The translations under genes and the position numbers were made by a program. Positions 25,882-35,793 of a DNA stretch of 64,000 bases are shown in pieces (within the stretch, counting starts at the first letter, position 1; the number at the start of each line of letters is the position of its first letter). Under the pieces are notes generated by a model. That model made no database searches. It worked only from the letters and a program-made list of their open reading frames with translations, and was not told where the DNA came from. Origin of the DNA: Moraxellaceae bacterium (GTDB lineage Bacteria; Pseudomonadota; Gammaproteobacteria; Pseudomonadales; Moraxellaceae); NCBI GenBank assembly GCA_030680295.1, contig JAUXVU010000020.1, positions 124,001-188,000 on the forward strand. Reading direction: 5' to 3'.

Positions 25882-27519
25882 TTAACTCACTACCGCTGTG
25901 TTTAATGCCCCATTAGGTGCAAGTTCATTAGCTAATTGGGTGGCCAGTTTGCTCACCAAACCGTAAATCGACAGCTGTGGGTTAGCGCCAATACTGGTCG
26001 GGAACAACGAGCCATCCATAATGCTTAATTGGTCTAGCAAGTGGTATCGACCCTGATCGGTCACGACAGATGTTTTGGGGTTATTGCCCATAACACAGCC
26101 GCCCATCAAATGTGCCGAGCCCACCAAGGTGCGGAACTTTTCAATGCTGAAGTTATTGATGGCTTCTTTACATTCATTCCAAGAAGTGAATGTACCGCCG
26201 CCCAACTGCGCCGGACGCACTTGCCGTGCACCGGCAGCAAATTGAATTTCAGACATGGCTAAAAAGCTACGGCGAATGGCATCTACATGGCCAGACTTCA
26301 GTTCATAGTCCAGCACTGGCGAGCCATTTTTACGCAGCTCTATGGTGCCGCCCATGGCGTCTTCGGTGAAACCATCACGCACCAATGCAATCATGCCGTT
26401 AAGCTGCCCTAGCTGGGTCATTTCTTCTGCATGGGCAGCGCCATGCGTGCCCAACAAGCTGGCAATAAAGGCCGGCAACATCGGCAACACTTCTAATTTA
26501 AAGCCGGTTAGCCCCGCGGCACCGTCCTGCCACTGAAAGTGGTCGGAATAAACCGACTGTGGCGCGCCATGCCAGCCTTGAATGTCTTTATCAAACACTG
26601 CGAAATTGGCCACGGTGGGATGGATAGTGGTGTTAGCACCGACCTGACGGTGTGGGTTTGGCGCTTTTGAGCGCAGCAAAATGCCCGGATTATTAATGGC
26701 GCCGCCGGCCAAAATGGTGTGGCGTGCGCGCACAGTGAGTGTTTTGCCGGTGGGCGTAAAACCTTTTTCTGGCATGCCATCAGCTACCACACCCACCACG
26801 GTGTCACCTTCCATAATGATTTCACGCACTTTGGCGCGCTGATACAACTTAGCGCCCCCCGTTAGTGCGGCCGGAATGGTGGTAACCAGCATCGATTGTT
26901 TGGCATTAGTGGGGCAACCAACACCGCAATAGCCTAAGTTCCAACAGCCCGAGACATTGCGCGGAATGCTGTCCCAACTCCAGCCCAGTTGTTCACAACC
27001 TGCTCGCAACACATCGTTGTTGGCATTCGGCGGCACTTGCCAAGGGCCAATATTTACTCGGCGTTCGGCCATTTCAAACCAAGGCGCCATGGCCTCGGCC
27101 GAAAACGCTTGTAAGCCATGCACCGACTGCCAATGCTGCAAGGTTTGTTCGGGCGTGCGAAAGCTAGAAGTCCAATTCACTGTGGTACTGCCACCCACGG
27201 CGCGGCCTTGCAAAATAGTCAGCGCACCATCGTTGCTGGTACGGCCACCACCTTCTTGATACAGGTCACGAAAAGCTTCACCTTCGTTCATGCGGAAGTC
27301 ATTGCTGCTGCGTAACGGCCCATCTTCCAGCATCACCACGGATAAGCCAGCCTTGGTTAGGATTTCGGCTGCTGTGCCGCCGCCCGCACCAGTACCAACA
27401 ATCACCACATCACACTCGATGGTTTCACTCTCTGCTAACAAACCAGCATGAAACACCTTCCAGCCTTTTGCTATGCCGTTTTGAATGGGGTCTGGCACAC
27501 CTTGAATCGCTATTTTCAT
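25882..27519 (-). CDS. GMC-family FAD-dependent alcohol/choline dehydrogenase-like oxidoreductase
   Basis: A 545-residue flavoprotein. It has an FAD site VIVGTGAGGGTAAEIL (about 39-54) and the GMC C-terminal signature with catalytic His in the SAHLMGGCVMG segment and a final IGANPQLSIYGLVSKLA segment. These enzymes oxidise alcohols to aldehydes. The preceding gene encodes a TAT-signal small subunit and overlaps its start by 4 bases; an aldehyde dehydrogenase lies upstream. Together they look like an alcohol-to-acid oxidation unit. Confidence 0.9.
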   Translation of the reverse strand: MKIAIQGVPDPIQNGIAKGWKVFHAGLLAESETIECDVVIVGTGAGGGTAAEILTKAGLSVVMLEDGPLRSSNDFRMNEGEAFRDLYQEGGGRTSNDGALTILQGRAVGGSTTVNWTSSFRTPEQTLQHWQSVHGLQAFSAEAMAPWFEMAERRVNIGPWQVPPNANNDVLRAGCEQLGWSWDSIPRNVSGCWNLGYCGVGCPTNAKQSMLVTTIPAALTGGAKLYQRAKVREIIMEGDTVVGVVADGMPEKGFTPTGKTLTVRARHTILAGGAINNPGILLRSKAPNPHRQVGANTTIHPTVANFAVFDKDIQGWHGAPQSVYSDHFQWQDGAAGLTGFKLEVLPMLPAFIASLLGTHGAAHAEEMTQLGQLNGMIALVRDGFTEDAMGGTIELRKNGSPVLDYELKSGHVDAIRRSFLAMSEIQFAAGARQVRPAQLGGGTFTSWNECKEAINNFSIEKFRTLVGSAHLMGGCVMGNNPKTSVVTDQGRYHLLDQLSIMDGSLFPTSIGANPQLSIYGLVSKLATQLANELAPNGALNTAVVS

Positions 27520-28097
27520 GACAAAGCTCCTGCATTAGCGACGGGTGTGGGCGCATGTTGTGGTCCGTTATAATCAATAGCTTCCCAGCTTTGTGGCAAC
27601 AGATACCAAGCGGCAGTAATGATTTTGGCCAAGCCGCCATAACCAGCACGTAGCAGCCCTACCGAGCTACCTTTCCAGCGCTGTAAAAATGCTTCAAGTT
27701 CAGCGGGGCTGGCTTCGGGCCAATCTTTCCACAAACGACAAAGTGTCCAGCGCGCCGGCGGCATGCTGAGCAAATCAAATAGCTCTTGAATAGCCGCCAT
27801 CGAGCTGGGGCCAGTGGCATAAATGAATTGGTCTATGGAGCGAAGCACATCTTCAATGGCTTTAGGCGCGGTGTCGTCAGTAGGAAACACATCAGCCAAC
27901 ACCACCGGTGTTAAGGCAGTTAATACGGCAATATCTTGAGCACGCAAAAAGTCATAACCATTTTGTGGTTCGACCTTGGCACAACCTGTTAGCACGGCAG
28001 CTGATGAACCAGTCGCCAAGAGCATACCGCCCATGGCGCTGGTTTTTAAGAAGCTGCGGCGACTTAGCCCCGCTGCCTGTTGGTGATCGACATGCAT
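27516..28097 (-). CDS. TAT-exported small subunit associated with GMC oxidoreductase
   Basis: A 193-residue protein beginning with a twin-arginine signal (LSRRSFLKTSAMGG, about 12-25) and a hydrophobic stretch. It resembles the gluconate-2-dehydrogenase gamma-type subunit family that accompanies membrane GMC dehydrogenases. Because it carries the TAT signal and the catalytic GMC protein does not, the complex may be exported by hitch-hiking. It overlaps the GMC gene by 4 bases and lies 42 bases after the aldehyde dehydrogenase gene. Confidence 0.78.
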   Translation of the reverse strand: MHVDHQQAAGLSRRSFLKTSAMGGMLLATGSSAAVLTGCAKVEPQNGYDFLRAQDIAVLTALTPVVLADVFPTDDTAPKAIEDVLRSIDQFIYATGPSSMAAIQELFDLLSMPPARWTLCRLWKDWPEASPAELEAFLQRWKGSSVGLLRAGYGGLAKIITAAWYLLPQSWEAIDYNGPQHAPTPVANAGALS

Positions 28098-28139
28098 GGC
28101 GTAAGCCCCCTTCTTCTTGTTGTTATTGGCTAGGACATC

Positions 28140-29585
28140 TTATTTGCCAAAAAATATCTTATTAATCAAGGTATGCGTAAATTTATTAAATGGCGGCAAG
28201 ATGTAGCGCACAGAATATACTTTAGGACGCTCTAACACCGCTTTCATGTTGGAGTAGGTTTGGAAGCCTTCGTAAGCATGGTAACGGCCCATGCCCGATG
28301 CGCCCACACCACCAAACGGCAGGTCATCCACACCCACATGCGTTACTACGTCATTAATACCAACACCACCAGAATGGGTGTGGGTGATGACGTATTCAGC
28401 GCGAGCACTGTCGTTATCAAAATAGTACAGCGCCAATGGACGTGCGCGACGATTCACGAACTCTAAAGCACGCGACAACGACTCAACTTCCATGATCGGC
28501 AGGATTGGGCCAAAGATTTCGTTTTGCATGATCAGCATGTCTTCGGTAACACCCAACACAATTGTTGGTGGAATCTTGCGGGTGTTATCAAAACGCTCAT
28601 TGGCCGGATTGATTTCAATGACACGAGCACCTTGTGCACGAGCATCGTCTAGGTAGGACTGAATACGCTTGTACTGCTTGTCATTAACAATGCTGGTGTA
28701 GTCGCTGTTGGTCAGCAAGGTTGGGTACATTTTGCTGATTTGTGCAGTGATGGCGATGACAAACTCATCGACTTTGCCGCGTGGAAGCAATAAATAGTCT
28801 GGTGCCACACAGGTTTGACCAGCGTTCCAGCACTTACCAAAGGCGATACGCTCAGCAGCATCAGTCATTGGGTAGGACTCATGCACAATGGCCGGTGACT
28901 TTCCGCCCAGCTCTAACAATACCGGTGTTAGATTAGTCGCCGCGTTTTGCATGATGGTACGGCCAACATTGGTCGAACCAGTAAAGGTCATTTGGTCAAA
29001 TGGCAGGTGCGAAAACGCTTCTGACACTTCACCACGGCCAGTAATCACGGCCACCATGTCTTCGTTAAAGGCTTCTGCCAACATACGCTTCAGGGTTTCA
29101 CCCAAGCGTGGTGTGAAGCTGGATGACTTGATCATCACGCGGTTACCAGCGCTTAAAGCACCAACTAATGGGCCCAGCGCCAAGAAAATCGGGTAGTTCC
29201 AAGGCACAACAACACCCACCAGACCTAACGGCTGCGGCACCACACGGGCTTTAGCAGGAATGGCTAGAATGCCCGGATGGCGTTTTTGTGGCTTCATCCA
29301 GTTAGTTAGGTTTTTGCTGCCATACTTAATGGCTTCTAAGGACGTTAGAATTTCGGCAATCTTGGTTTCATCTTTGGAGCGATGACCAAAGTCTTGGCTA
29401 ACGGCATCGGCCAAATCGTCTTGATATTTCAGTACCGCCTGGCGTAAACGCTCAAGACCCGCAATGCGCTCTTGTGCAGAAGGCATTGGACGCATGGAAT
29501 ATGCCGATCGTTGAGACTGAAAAATACGCTGCATTTCAGCAACTTGGGGGTTCTCTGAGATGAGTTGTGGATTGTGAGCAACCAT
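28140..29585 (-). CDS. Aldehyde dehydrogenase, coniferyl-aldehyde-dehydrogenase-like
   Basis: A 481-residue NAD(P)-dependent aldehyde dehydrogenase from the ATG at 29585, preceded by AGAGG; the longer frame start at 29618 has no such site. Catalytic cysteine lies in GKCWNAGQTCVAPDY and the general-base Glu in VLLELGGKSPAIV. The C-terminal membrane-side tail and MKPQKRHPG segment fit the CalB/coniferyl-aldehyde or fatty-aldehyde subgroup. It oxidises long or aromatic aldehydes to acids, probably from the downstream GMC enzyme, and is divergent from a TetR gene. Confidence 0.9.
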   Translation of the reverse strand: MVAHNPQLISENPQVAEMQRIFQSQRSAYSMRPMPSAQERIAGLERLRQAVLKYQDDLADAVSQDFGHRSKDETKIAEILTSLEAIKYGSKNLTNWMKPQKRHPGILAIPAKARVVPQPLGLVGVVVPWNYPIFLALGPLVGALSAGNRVMIKSSSFTPRLGETLKRMLAEAFNEDMVAVITGRGEVSEAFSHLPFDQMTFTGSTNVGRTIMQNAATNLTPVLLELGGKSPAIVHESYPMTDAAERIAFGKCWNAGQTCVAPDYLLLPRGKVDEFVIAITAQISKMYPTLLTNSDYTSIVNDKQYKRIQSYLDDARAQGARVIEINPANERFDNTRKIPPTIVLGVTEDMLIMQNEIFGPILPIMEVESLSRALEFVNRRARPLALYYFDNDSARAEYVITHTHSGGVGINDVVTHVGVDDLPFGGVGASGMGRYHAYEGFQTYSNMKAVLERPKVYSVRYILPPFNKFTHTLINKIFFGK

Positions 29586-29692
29586 AATGACCTCTATAAA
29601 TTCAGCAAAACCGCCCATAATCTGCGGCGAGTGGTGACTTTTTAGAGCATTTACTCTAGTCTGTCAAATAGGCGAATTATTATGGAGGCTAT

Positions 29693-30346
29693 GTGAAAAC
29701 GCGCGATCGCATTCTGCTAAAAAGCTTGGCGCTCTTTAATGAGCAAGGCGAGCGTGCCGTGACAACCAATCACATTGCCGCCGAATTAGGCATTAGCCCC
29801 GGCAATCTTTATTACCACTTTGCCAACAAGGAATCGATCATCTTCGGCCTATTTCTGCGTTATAGCGACGAGATGACAAAGGTTTTACAGGCGCATACCG
29901 ACGAAGTATTAACACAAGAACGCAAAGTGGCTTTGTTTGAAGAGATTCTGGCCTGCATGTGGCGTTATCGCTTTTTACATCGTGACCTGACCCACCTAGT
30001 CAGCGAAAACGACGAAATGCGCCAAGCCTATCAAGCCTTTGCTCAACAAGTGCTGTTTGCGGCGCAGGCTATATATAAACATCAAGCCGCCAACCAACTG
30101 CTTAACGCCAGCGATGACGAAATCAGCTCATTAATCGTCAATTTATGGATTATCGCGACCAGTTGGGTAAATTTTCTGACCACCACCGGATTTTTTGGCT
30201 TTAGCGAACCGCTCACTGAAGACATGTTGCGTCAGGGTTTGTATCAGATTATGTGCCTTGAAGAGCCCTACCTATGTGGCAGCGCTCGCGATGACATTGC
30301 CGCCTTAAAAGCGCGCTATGGCAGCCCACTGAATCTGAAGCGTTAA
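29693..30346 (+). CDS. TetR-family transcriptional regulator
   Basis: A 217-residue regulator starting at GTG with GGAG before it. The HTH is at about residues 20-45 (TNHIAAELGISPGNLYYHFANKESI). The ligand domain is unusual in ending with a DUF-like stretch and resembles TetR proteins next to aldehyde dehydrogenases in Pseudomonas. It is divergent from the aldehyde dehydrogenase operon and probably represses it. Its stop overlaps the convergent hydrolase gene by 4 bases. Confidence 0.9.
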   Translation: MKTRDRILLKSLALFNEQGERAVTTNHIAAELGISPGNLYYHFANKESIIFGLFLRYSDEMTKVLQAHTDEVLTQERKVALFEEILACMWRYRFLHRDLTHLVSENDEMRQAYQAFAQQVLFAAQAIYKHQAANQLLNASDDEISSLIVNLWIIATSWVNFLTTTGFFGFSEPLTEDMLRQGLYQIMCLEEPYLCGSARDDIAALKARYGSPLNLKR

Positions 30347-31344
30347 ACGCAAAGCGTTTGCAGCAAAAACTGTGGAATGCGGCGCTCTAAATAATAACCC
30401 GGCTCGCGCACACTAACCCCTTGCTCAACAAACCCAACATGACCGCCTTTAGGGGTGATTTCGATGGTGAGCTTTGCGCTGCCTTGATGGGGCTTGGGAA
30501 AACACACCGGCGCCAAAAATGGGTCATCTTCGGCTTGCAGCAGCAATGTTGGAATGGTGATGTCCGGCAGCACCTGCAGCGGACTGCAGCGCGCATAATA
30601 ATCATCGCCATCACGAAAACCGTGCAGGCCAGCAATTAACTCGTTATCAAACACCCGAAATGATTTGTACGGCCCACGCTCTAAGCGCTGACGAATATAA
30701 CGCGCTATTTGTGCCTGCCCTGATTTTTCCAAATGTAGACTTTTACGGCGCCAAGTCTGCTGCAACTTGGTCAGTAAGTGCCTGCGATACACACGTGAAA
30801 AGCCTTGATCAAGGCGGTCAGAACAAGCGCCAAGATCCAGCGGGACCGACACCGCCACAGCAGCTTTCAAGTTAGCCGGCAGGGACTCTCGTGCCAGATA
30901 GTTCAGCGTAATAGCACCGCCTAAAGAAAAGCCAACAATGGCCAGTTTTTTCTGCGGATAACGTGCTGCCACCGCGCTTACGACATCAGCCACATCATCA
31001 AAGGCACCGGCATGATAAGCACGCACAGTGTCGTTAGGTTCGCCAGTTGCACCACGGCAGTTCATCGCCACCGATGCCCAACCCCGCTCATCTAACGCAC
31101 GTTGCTGACCGAGCACATATTGCGAGCCACTACAGCCGGTCAGGCCATGAATCACAATCACCAACGGCAAGTCACTCTCGATCCACTGAGCAGGCAGGCG
31201 CCAGTCCAAATACAACCAATCACCATCACGCAGTCGCAAACGCTCACGCACCCGTGGCAACGACTGTGTCTTACGCAGCAAAGAAGGGTATAGCGTTTGC
31301 AGATGCGGGTTGCTGAGCCACCAAGCTGGTTTAAATGATGACAT
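30343..31344 (-). CDS. YheT-family alpha/beta hydrolase
   Basis: A 333-residue hydrolase of the YheT/ABHD1-3 group: N-terminal FKPAWWLSNPHLQTLYPSL, VIHGLTGCSGSQY oxyanion region and nucleophile elbow GFSLGG (about 136-141), then a late GGHVGF with catalytic His. Bacterial members are predicted esterases of unknown natural substrate. The gene sits 10 bases after rsmD on the same strand, as in the Pseudomonas order. Confidence 0.87.
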   Translation of the reverse strand: MSSFKPAWWLSNPHLQTLYPSLLRKTQSLPRVRERLRLRDGDWLYLDWRLPAQWIESDLPLVIVIHGLTGCSGSQYVLGQQRALDERGWASVAMNCRGATGEPNDTVRAYHAGAFDDVADVVSAVAARYPQKKLAIVGFSLGGAITLNYLARESLPANLKAAVAVSVPLDLGACSDRLDQGFSRVYRRHLLTKLQQTWRRKSLHLEKSGQAQIARYIRQRLERGPYKSFRVFDNELIAGLHGFRDGDDYYARCSPLQVLPDITIPTLLLQAEDDPFLAPVCFPKPHQGSAKLTIEITPKGGHVGFVEQGVSVREPGYYLERRIPQFLLQTLCV

Positions 31345-31354
31345 AACAAACTCC

Positions 31355-31936
31355 TTATGACTGCGTCACCCGATACAACAGTGCATGCACCAGACCGGCA
31401 CGCGTTTGCCGGTGAAGTGCGAACTGTGCTGGCAACTCCAGCGCCTCGGGTGACAGCTCAGTTTCTATATACACCCAAGCACTTGGTTTTAACCATGCCT
31501 GCTGCATTAGTCGATCAATGACCTGCTTCACCAAGCCCAAATTAAAAGGCGGATCCAATAACACTAAGTCGTAAGCCTTAGTTGGTGCCTGCTTCAACCA
31601 CTGCAAACTATCAGCACATATTAGCTGACAGCTTTCTGCTTCCAGCAGGGCCAAATTTTGTCGTAAACATTGTGCCTGCTGCGCGTCTTTTTCGATGAGG
31701 GTGACTTGCTCAGCGCCCCGTGATGCCGCTTCAAAAGCCAGTGCACCACTGCCGGCGAACAGATCCAGAACGTGGCAACGTGTTATTTCAAACTGCAGCC
31801 AGTTATACAGTGTTTCGCGCACGCGATCCGGTGTTGGCCTAAGTCCCGGCACATCCAAGAACCGTACACGTCGACTACGCCAACGCCCAGCAATGATACG
31901 TAGTTCTCGCTGCCCACCTTTTGCTACTTTAGTCAT
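31355..31936 (-). CDS. rsmD: 16S rRNA (guanine-966-N2)-methyltransferase
   Basis: A 193-residue SAM methyltransferase. The family start RELRIIAGRWRSRRVRFLD, the SAM site DLFAGSGALAFEAASRGA (about 60-77) and the catalytic LLDPPFN motif (about 123-129) are all present. It methylates G966 of 16S rRNA. ATGA overlap with the upstream M16 peptidase gene shows translational coupling. Confidence 0.95.
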   Translation of the reverse strand: MTKVAKGGQRELRIIAGRWRSRRVRFLDVPGLRPTPDRVRETLYNWLQFEITRCHVLDLFAGSGALAFEAASRGAEQVTLIEKDAQQAQCLRQNLALLEAESCQLICADSLQWLKQAPTKAYDLVLLDPPFNLGLVKQVIDRLMQQAWLKPSAWVYIETELSPEALELPAQFALHRQTRAGLVHALLYRVTQS

Positions 31937-33327
31937 TGCAACACCGGCCCCACAGTAATAATCACCATCTCATCCGGCGTTAGACGTCGACGTAGCGCAT
32001 CATTCACTTGTTCCGTAGTGACTGCACGTAACCTAGGCAGATAATTTTGCAGCCAGGTAGGCGGTAAATCGTAAAAGCCAATCACACCCAAATAGCTGGC
32101 AATTTGACTATTGGTGGTTAGCCCCAGTGGAAATGACTGCGCTATCGCATCAATAGCACGCGTGACATCTTCTGCTGGTAAACCTTCCTGTTGCAGTTGC
32201 TGCAAAATTGATTGCGTTAGGCTTAATGCCTGCTCAGCCTGGTCAGCACGTGTAGAAAAATTGACCTGGAACGGGCCATTAACACGCATGACATTAAAGC
32301 GACTAGATACACCATAGGTTAGACCACGCTTTTCGCGCAGCTCTCGCATCAACAGTGAGCCAAAGCCGCCACCAGCAATCACCTCATTGGCGACAATCAA
32401 AGCAAAATAATCAGGGTCATGACGCGTAATGCCCAGCTGCCCAAGGACAACATGCGTTTGTTCCGCATTAAATGACTGATGCAAGCGCTTGGAAACGCCT
32501 AAGTTAGGCGGTGGTGCAATCAGTGGCGCGGCGCGTCCACTCGCCATTTTTGCGGCAAACGTTTCAGCTAAAGTTTCCGCTTCGGCACGACGCAAGTCAC
32601 CCACTAGAACCAGTGCGCCGTTGTTGGCGACATAATGACGCGCATGAAACGCACGAATATCATCCAAGCGAATTCGATTAATTGAGCCTAATGTTCCACT
32701 TGGTGGGTGGCCATATGGGTGCGCTTGATAAAGCGACTCGTAAAATAAACGTGATGCAATGGCGGCCGGAGATTGTTTGCGCTGCTTACTGCCAACGCGC
32801 ATGCTGTCTTGTAAACGCAGCCAGTCCGCATGCGCAAAAACCGGTCGCGTAATGACCTCAGCTAACAAGGCCATGGCCGGCTCTCGAATCTCAGCATCCG
32901 ATAACATTACCAATTCAAACAGTGCCATATCGCGATGTGAGCTGCGATTAAAGCGCGCGCCTAAGCGTTCAAAACCTAGCGCCACTTCTTGTCCGCTTCG
33001 ACGACGGGTACCTTGCTCCATCAAACTATTGACTGCAGCCGCAAGCCCGGGAGTGGCGCCATCACGCGCAGACCCGGCATCAAAGTACACACGCGCCTCT
33101 ACCATTGGCAGGCGCGGATTGTCATGCCATAACACACGCAGACCTTGGCTAGTGCGCCACACATCAAACGGCACATTTAACGATTTTGACGACGCCAACT
33201 CACTGGCACTTAAGCTATGCAAACGCGAAAGACTCGTAATCTCACCAATATCTGTACTGGCACGCTCTACACTGCCCACACTCGCCAAAGGCCAAAGCAA
33301 GGCTAAGGCACATAACAGCTGCCTCAC
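31933..33327 (-). CDS. M16-family peptidase-like protein, probably non-catalytic subunit
   Basis: A 464-residue M16 protein with signal peptide (LLCALALLWPLASVGS). The zinc motif HxxEH is missing where it is expected, near LAAAVNSLMEQGTRRRSGQE. Paired M16 proteins often form a heterodimer in which one half lacks catalytic residues, so this is the likely structural partner of the gene upstream. Start is GTG, overlapping the partner's stop by 4 bases. Confidence 0.85.
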   Translation of the reverse strand: MRQLLCALALLWPLASVGSVERASTDIGEITSLSRLHSLSASELASSKSLNVPFDVWRTSQGLRVLWHDNPRLPMVEARVYFDAGSARDGATPGLAAAVNSLMEQGTRRRSGQEVALGFERLGARFNRSSHRDMALFELVMLSDAEIREPAMALLAEVITRPVFAHADWLRLQDSMRVGSKQRKQSPAAIASRLFYESLYQAHPYGHPPSGTLGSINRIRLDDIRAFHARHYVANNGALVLVGDLRRAEAETLAETFAAKMASGRAAPLIAPPPNLGVSKRLHQSFNAEQTHVVLGQLGITRHDPDYFALIVANEVIAGGGFGSLLMRELREKRGLTYGVSSRFNVMRVNGPFQVNFSTRADQAEQALSLTQSILQQLQQEGLPAEDVTRAIDAIAQSFPLGLTTNSQIASYLGVIGFYDLPPTWLQNYLPRLRAVTTEQVNDALRRRLTPDEMVIITVGPVLQ

Positions 33328-34673
33328 GGTGTCTTCTCCTTGTCAATTTGCATATAGAGTGTGGTCATACGCTCTGGCTGCAAATACTGCTTAGCCAACG
33401 CTTGAATCTGTTCGGGGGTAATTTGACGCAAGGCTTGAGCATATTGAGTCGGCCAATCCAGTGGTAAATTCAGAGTGGCTAGCTGACCTAACTGTGATGC
33501 TTGCTGGTCTAGGGAATCACGGCTAAAAACACTGTCGGACAGCACATTCACCAACACACGCTCAATTTCGTCTTCATCAACAACTTCATCACGCAATCGC
33601 ATCACTTCGGCCAGCACTTGCTCGCGTAAACCAGTCAAATTTTGCCCCGGCACGGGCACAGCCGTAATCACCAGCAAGGTGTCGCCACGTGACAATAGGT
33701 TGTAGCTAGAATTCACCGCCGCAGCCTTACCGGTTCGAACTAAATTCGATTCCAAACGCGCACTCACTCCACCATCCAAAATACCCGCCAACATGCGCAA
33801 ACCATATGCTTCCTCTGGCGACTTAGCAGTTTGCAGTGATGGCCAATTAAAGCCCAAATACAATGAAGGCACTTGTGCCGGCAGGGTCAATGTTTGCTGC
33901 CGCTCCTGCAACGTCGCTGTTTCACGCCATAGCGGACGCTCAGGCAACGTTCGCGCGGGGATAAGTGCAAAATAATCGGCTACCCAATGACGAACTTGGT
34001 CAGGATCAACATCCCCCACCACCACCAGTGTGGCATTGTTGGGCGCATACCATTGCGCATACCACTGACGTACTTGCTCAATAGTCAATTTTTCTAAATC
34101 ATGGCGCCAACCAATAACGGGCGTACGTTGAGGATTTTCGACATGTGCCGTGGCATTAAATAACTCAAAGGCACGCCCACCGGGACGATCATCCGTACGC
34201 TGACGGCGCTCTTCGATGACCACCTGTAGCTCACGCTTAAACTCTTGCTTGTCCAGCAACAAACCGGTCATGCGGTCAGCTTCCAGCTCCAAGGCCAGTT
34301 GCACACGATGCGATAACACACGCTGAAAATAGACGGTTTCTGACTGTGTGGTATAGGCGTTATCACTGCCGCCGAAGCGCGCGACAATGCGGGAGAACTC
34401 CCCCACGGGGACTTTCTCTGTACCCTTAAACATCATGTGCTCTAACACATGTGAAACACCGGTCATGCCTTCAGGCTCATCACCACCGCCCACGCCATAC
34501 CAAGTTTGCACCACGGCAACCGGTGCACGCCTATCCACCTGAATAATGACATTGAGGCCATTCTCTAGCTGAAATTGCGTCAATGAGTCATTTGCACTGA
34601 CACCGATTGGCATAAGACCAGTGCATATCAACAGCAGGCTGACCGCGTGTTTTCGCCACCATGAGGCATGCAT
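33324..34673 (-). CDS. M16-family zinc metallopeptidase, catalytic subunit
   Basis: A 449-residue secreted peptidase from the ATG at 34673 (GGAG 9 bases before it), with a signal peptide. The inverted zinc motif HVLEH (about 75-79) is intact and followed by the distal Glu region in LELEADRMTG. It degrades peptides in the periplasm, probably together with the non-catalytic M16 protein that follows. It is divergent from ftsY, as in Pseudomonas. Confidence 0.9.
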   Translation of the reverse strand: MHASWWRKHAVSLLLICTGLMPIGVSANDSLTQFQLENGLNVIIQVDRRAPVAVVQTWYGVGGGDEPEGMTGVSHVLEHMMFKGTEKVPVGEFSRIVARFGGSDNAYTTQSETVYFQRVLSHRVQLALELEADRMTGLLLDKQEFKRELQVVIEERRQRTDDRPGGRAFELFNATAHVENPQRTPVIGWRHDLEKLTIEQVRQWYAQWYAPNNATLVVVGDVDPDQVRHWVADYFALIPARTLPERPLWRETATLQERQQTLTLPAQVPSLYLGFNWPSLQTAKSPEEAYGLRMLAGILDGGVSARLESNLVRTGKAAAVNSSYNLLSRGDTLLVITAVPVPGQNLTGLREQVLAEVMRLRDEVVDEDEIERVLVNVLSDSVFSRDSLDQQASQLGQLATLNLPLDWPTQYAQALRQITPEQIQALAKQYLQPERMTTLYMQIDKEKTP

Positions 34674-34817
34674 ATATCGAGCGAACTCCACATCAAAAAA
34701 CTAAATTTGCTAAAGACAAACGCCACTACCCCGTGAAGGGTTGGCATTAGGGTGCTAGCATAGCGCATCCTGAAAGCGTCGCCATGGACAGCTCCAGATC
34801 AAATAGTGGACCCTAGC

Positions 34818-35765
34818 ATGTCGGAAGTAACACCAGAAGACAGCGGCTTTTTTGGCCGCATGAAAGTTGGCTTAAGTAAAACGCGTCGTTCGTTTAGTCA
34901 AGGCATGGCGACATTGCTGATTGGCGCTAAAGAAATTGATGACGAATTATTAGAAGACATCGAGACTCAGTTGTTAATTGCTGACGTGGGTGTCGACGCC
35001 ACACGCCGTGTGGTTGATGCCCTCACTGAACGCGTATCTCGCCAAGAGCTGCTGCACTCACACGCCCTATTTGATGCACTGCAAGTTGAGCTAACCGATT
35101 TGCTCAGCCCACGTCAGCAACCATTAATCATCAATAATATGCACAAACCCTTTGTGATTTTGATGGTCGGCGTAAATGGTGTGGGTAAAACCACCACCAT
35201 TGGTAAACTCGCCAAGCGTTTGCAGCGTGAAGGCAAGAAGGTCATGTTGGCTGCGGGTGACACCTTTCGTGCTGCTGCGGTTGAGCAACTTCAAGTTTGG
35301 GGTGAGCGCAACAATGTGCCGGTCATTGCCCAAGGTAGCGGCGCAGACTCTGCTTCGGTGTTGTTTGATGCGTTCCAAAGCGCGAAAGCGCGTGGCATGG
35401 ATGTATTGATTGCCGATACTGCCGGTCGTCTGCACAACAAAAATCATCTAATGGATGAGCTCAGCAAAGTAGTACGTGTGCTGCAAAAAATTGATCCGCA
35501 TGCCCCGCATGAAGTTATGTTGGTTGTTGATGCCGGTACCGGGCAAAATGCACTAAACCAAGTGCGTGACTTTGATCAAGCCGTGAAACTGACCGGCCTG
35601 ACGGTGACCAAGCTAGATGGCACCGCCAAAGGTGGTGTGCTGTTTAATATTGCCAGTCGCACCAACCTGCCCATTCGTTTTGTTGGCGTAGGTGAAAGTG
35701 TCGACGATCTGCGCCCCTTTGAGGCAGCAGAGTTTGTTCAAGCCCTGTTTGATGAGCTGCGTTAA
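34818..35765 (+). CDS. ftsY: Signal recognition particle receptor FtsY
   Basis: A 315-residue SRP GTPase from the ATG at 34818; a GTG 4 codons earlier is possible. The N-domain is followed by the G-domain: GVNGVGKTTTIGKLA (G1), DTFRAAAVEQL (G2), DTAGR (G3), TKLDGTAKGG (G4) and GVGES (G5). It docks SRP-ribosome complexes at the membrane for co-translational insertion. The acidic N-terminal A-domain is very short compared with E. coli. ftsE and ftsX follow. Confidence 0.97.
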   Translation: MSEVTPEDSGFFGRMKVGLSKTRRSFSQGMATLLIGAKEIDDELLEDIETQLLIADVGVDATRRVVDALTERVSRQELLHSHALFDALQVELTDLLSPRQQPLIINNMHKPFVILMVGVNGVGKTTTIGKLAKRLQREGKKVMLAAGDTFRAAAVEQLQVWGERNNVPVIAQGSGADSASVLFDAFQSAKARGMDVLIADTAGRLHNKNHLMDELSKVVRVLQKIDPHAPHEVMLVVDAGTGQNALNQVRDFDQAVKLTGLTVTKLDGTAKGGVLFNIASRTNLPIRFVGVGESVDDLRPFEAAEFVQALFDELR

Positions 35766-35793
35766 TCCAGCTTAGGGCATATAGGAGAGTTGA

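Noticed and set aside
32759-33394. 211-codon plus-strand frame inside the M16 peptidase genes
   Set aside because: It is an antisense shadow spanning the junction of two conserved M16 genes, with no signal or motif.
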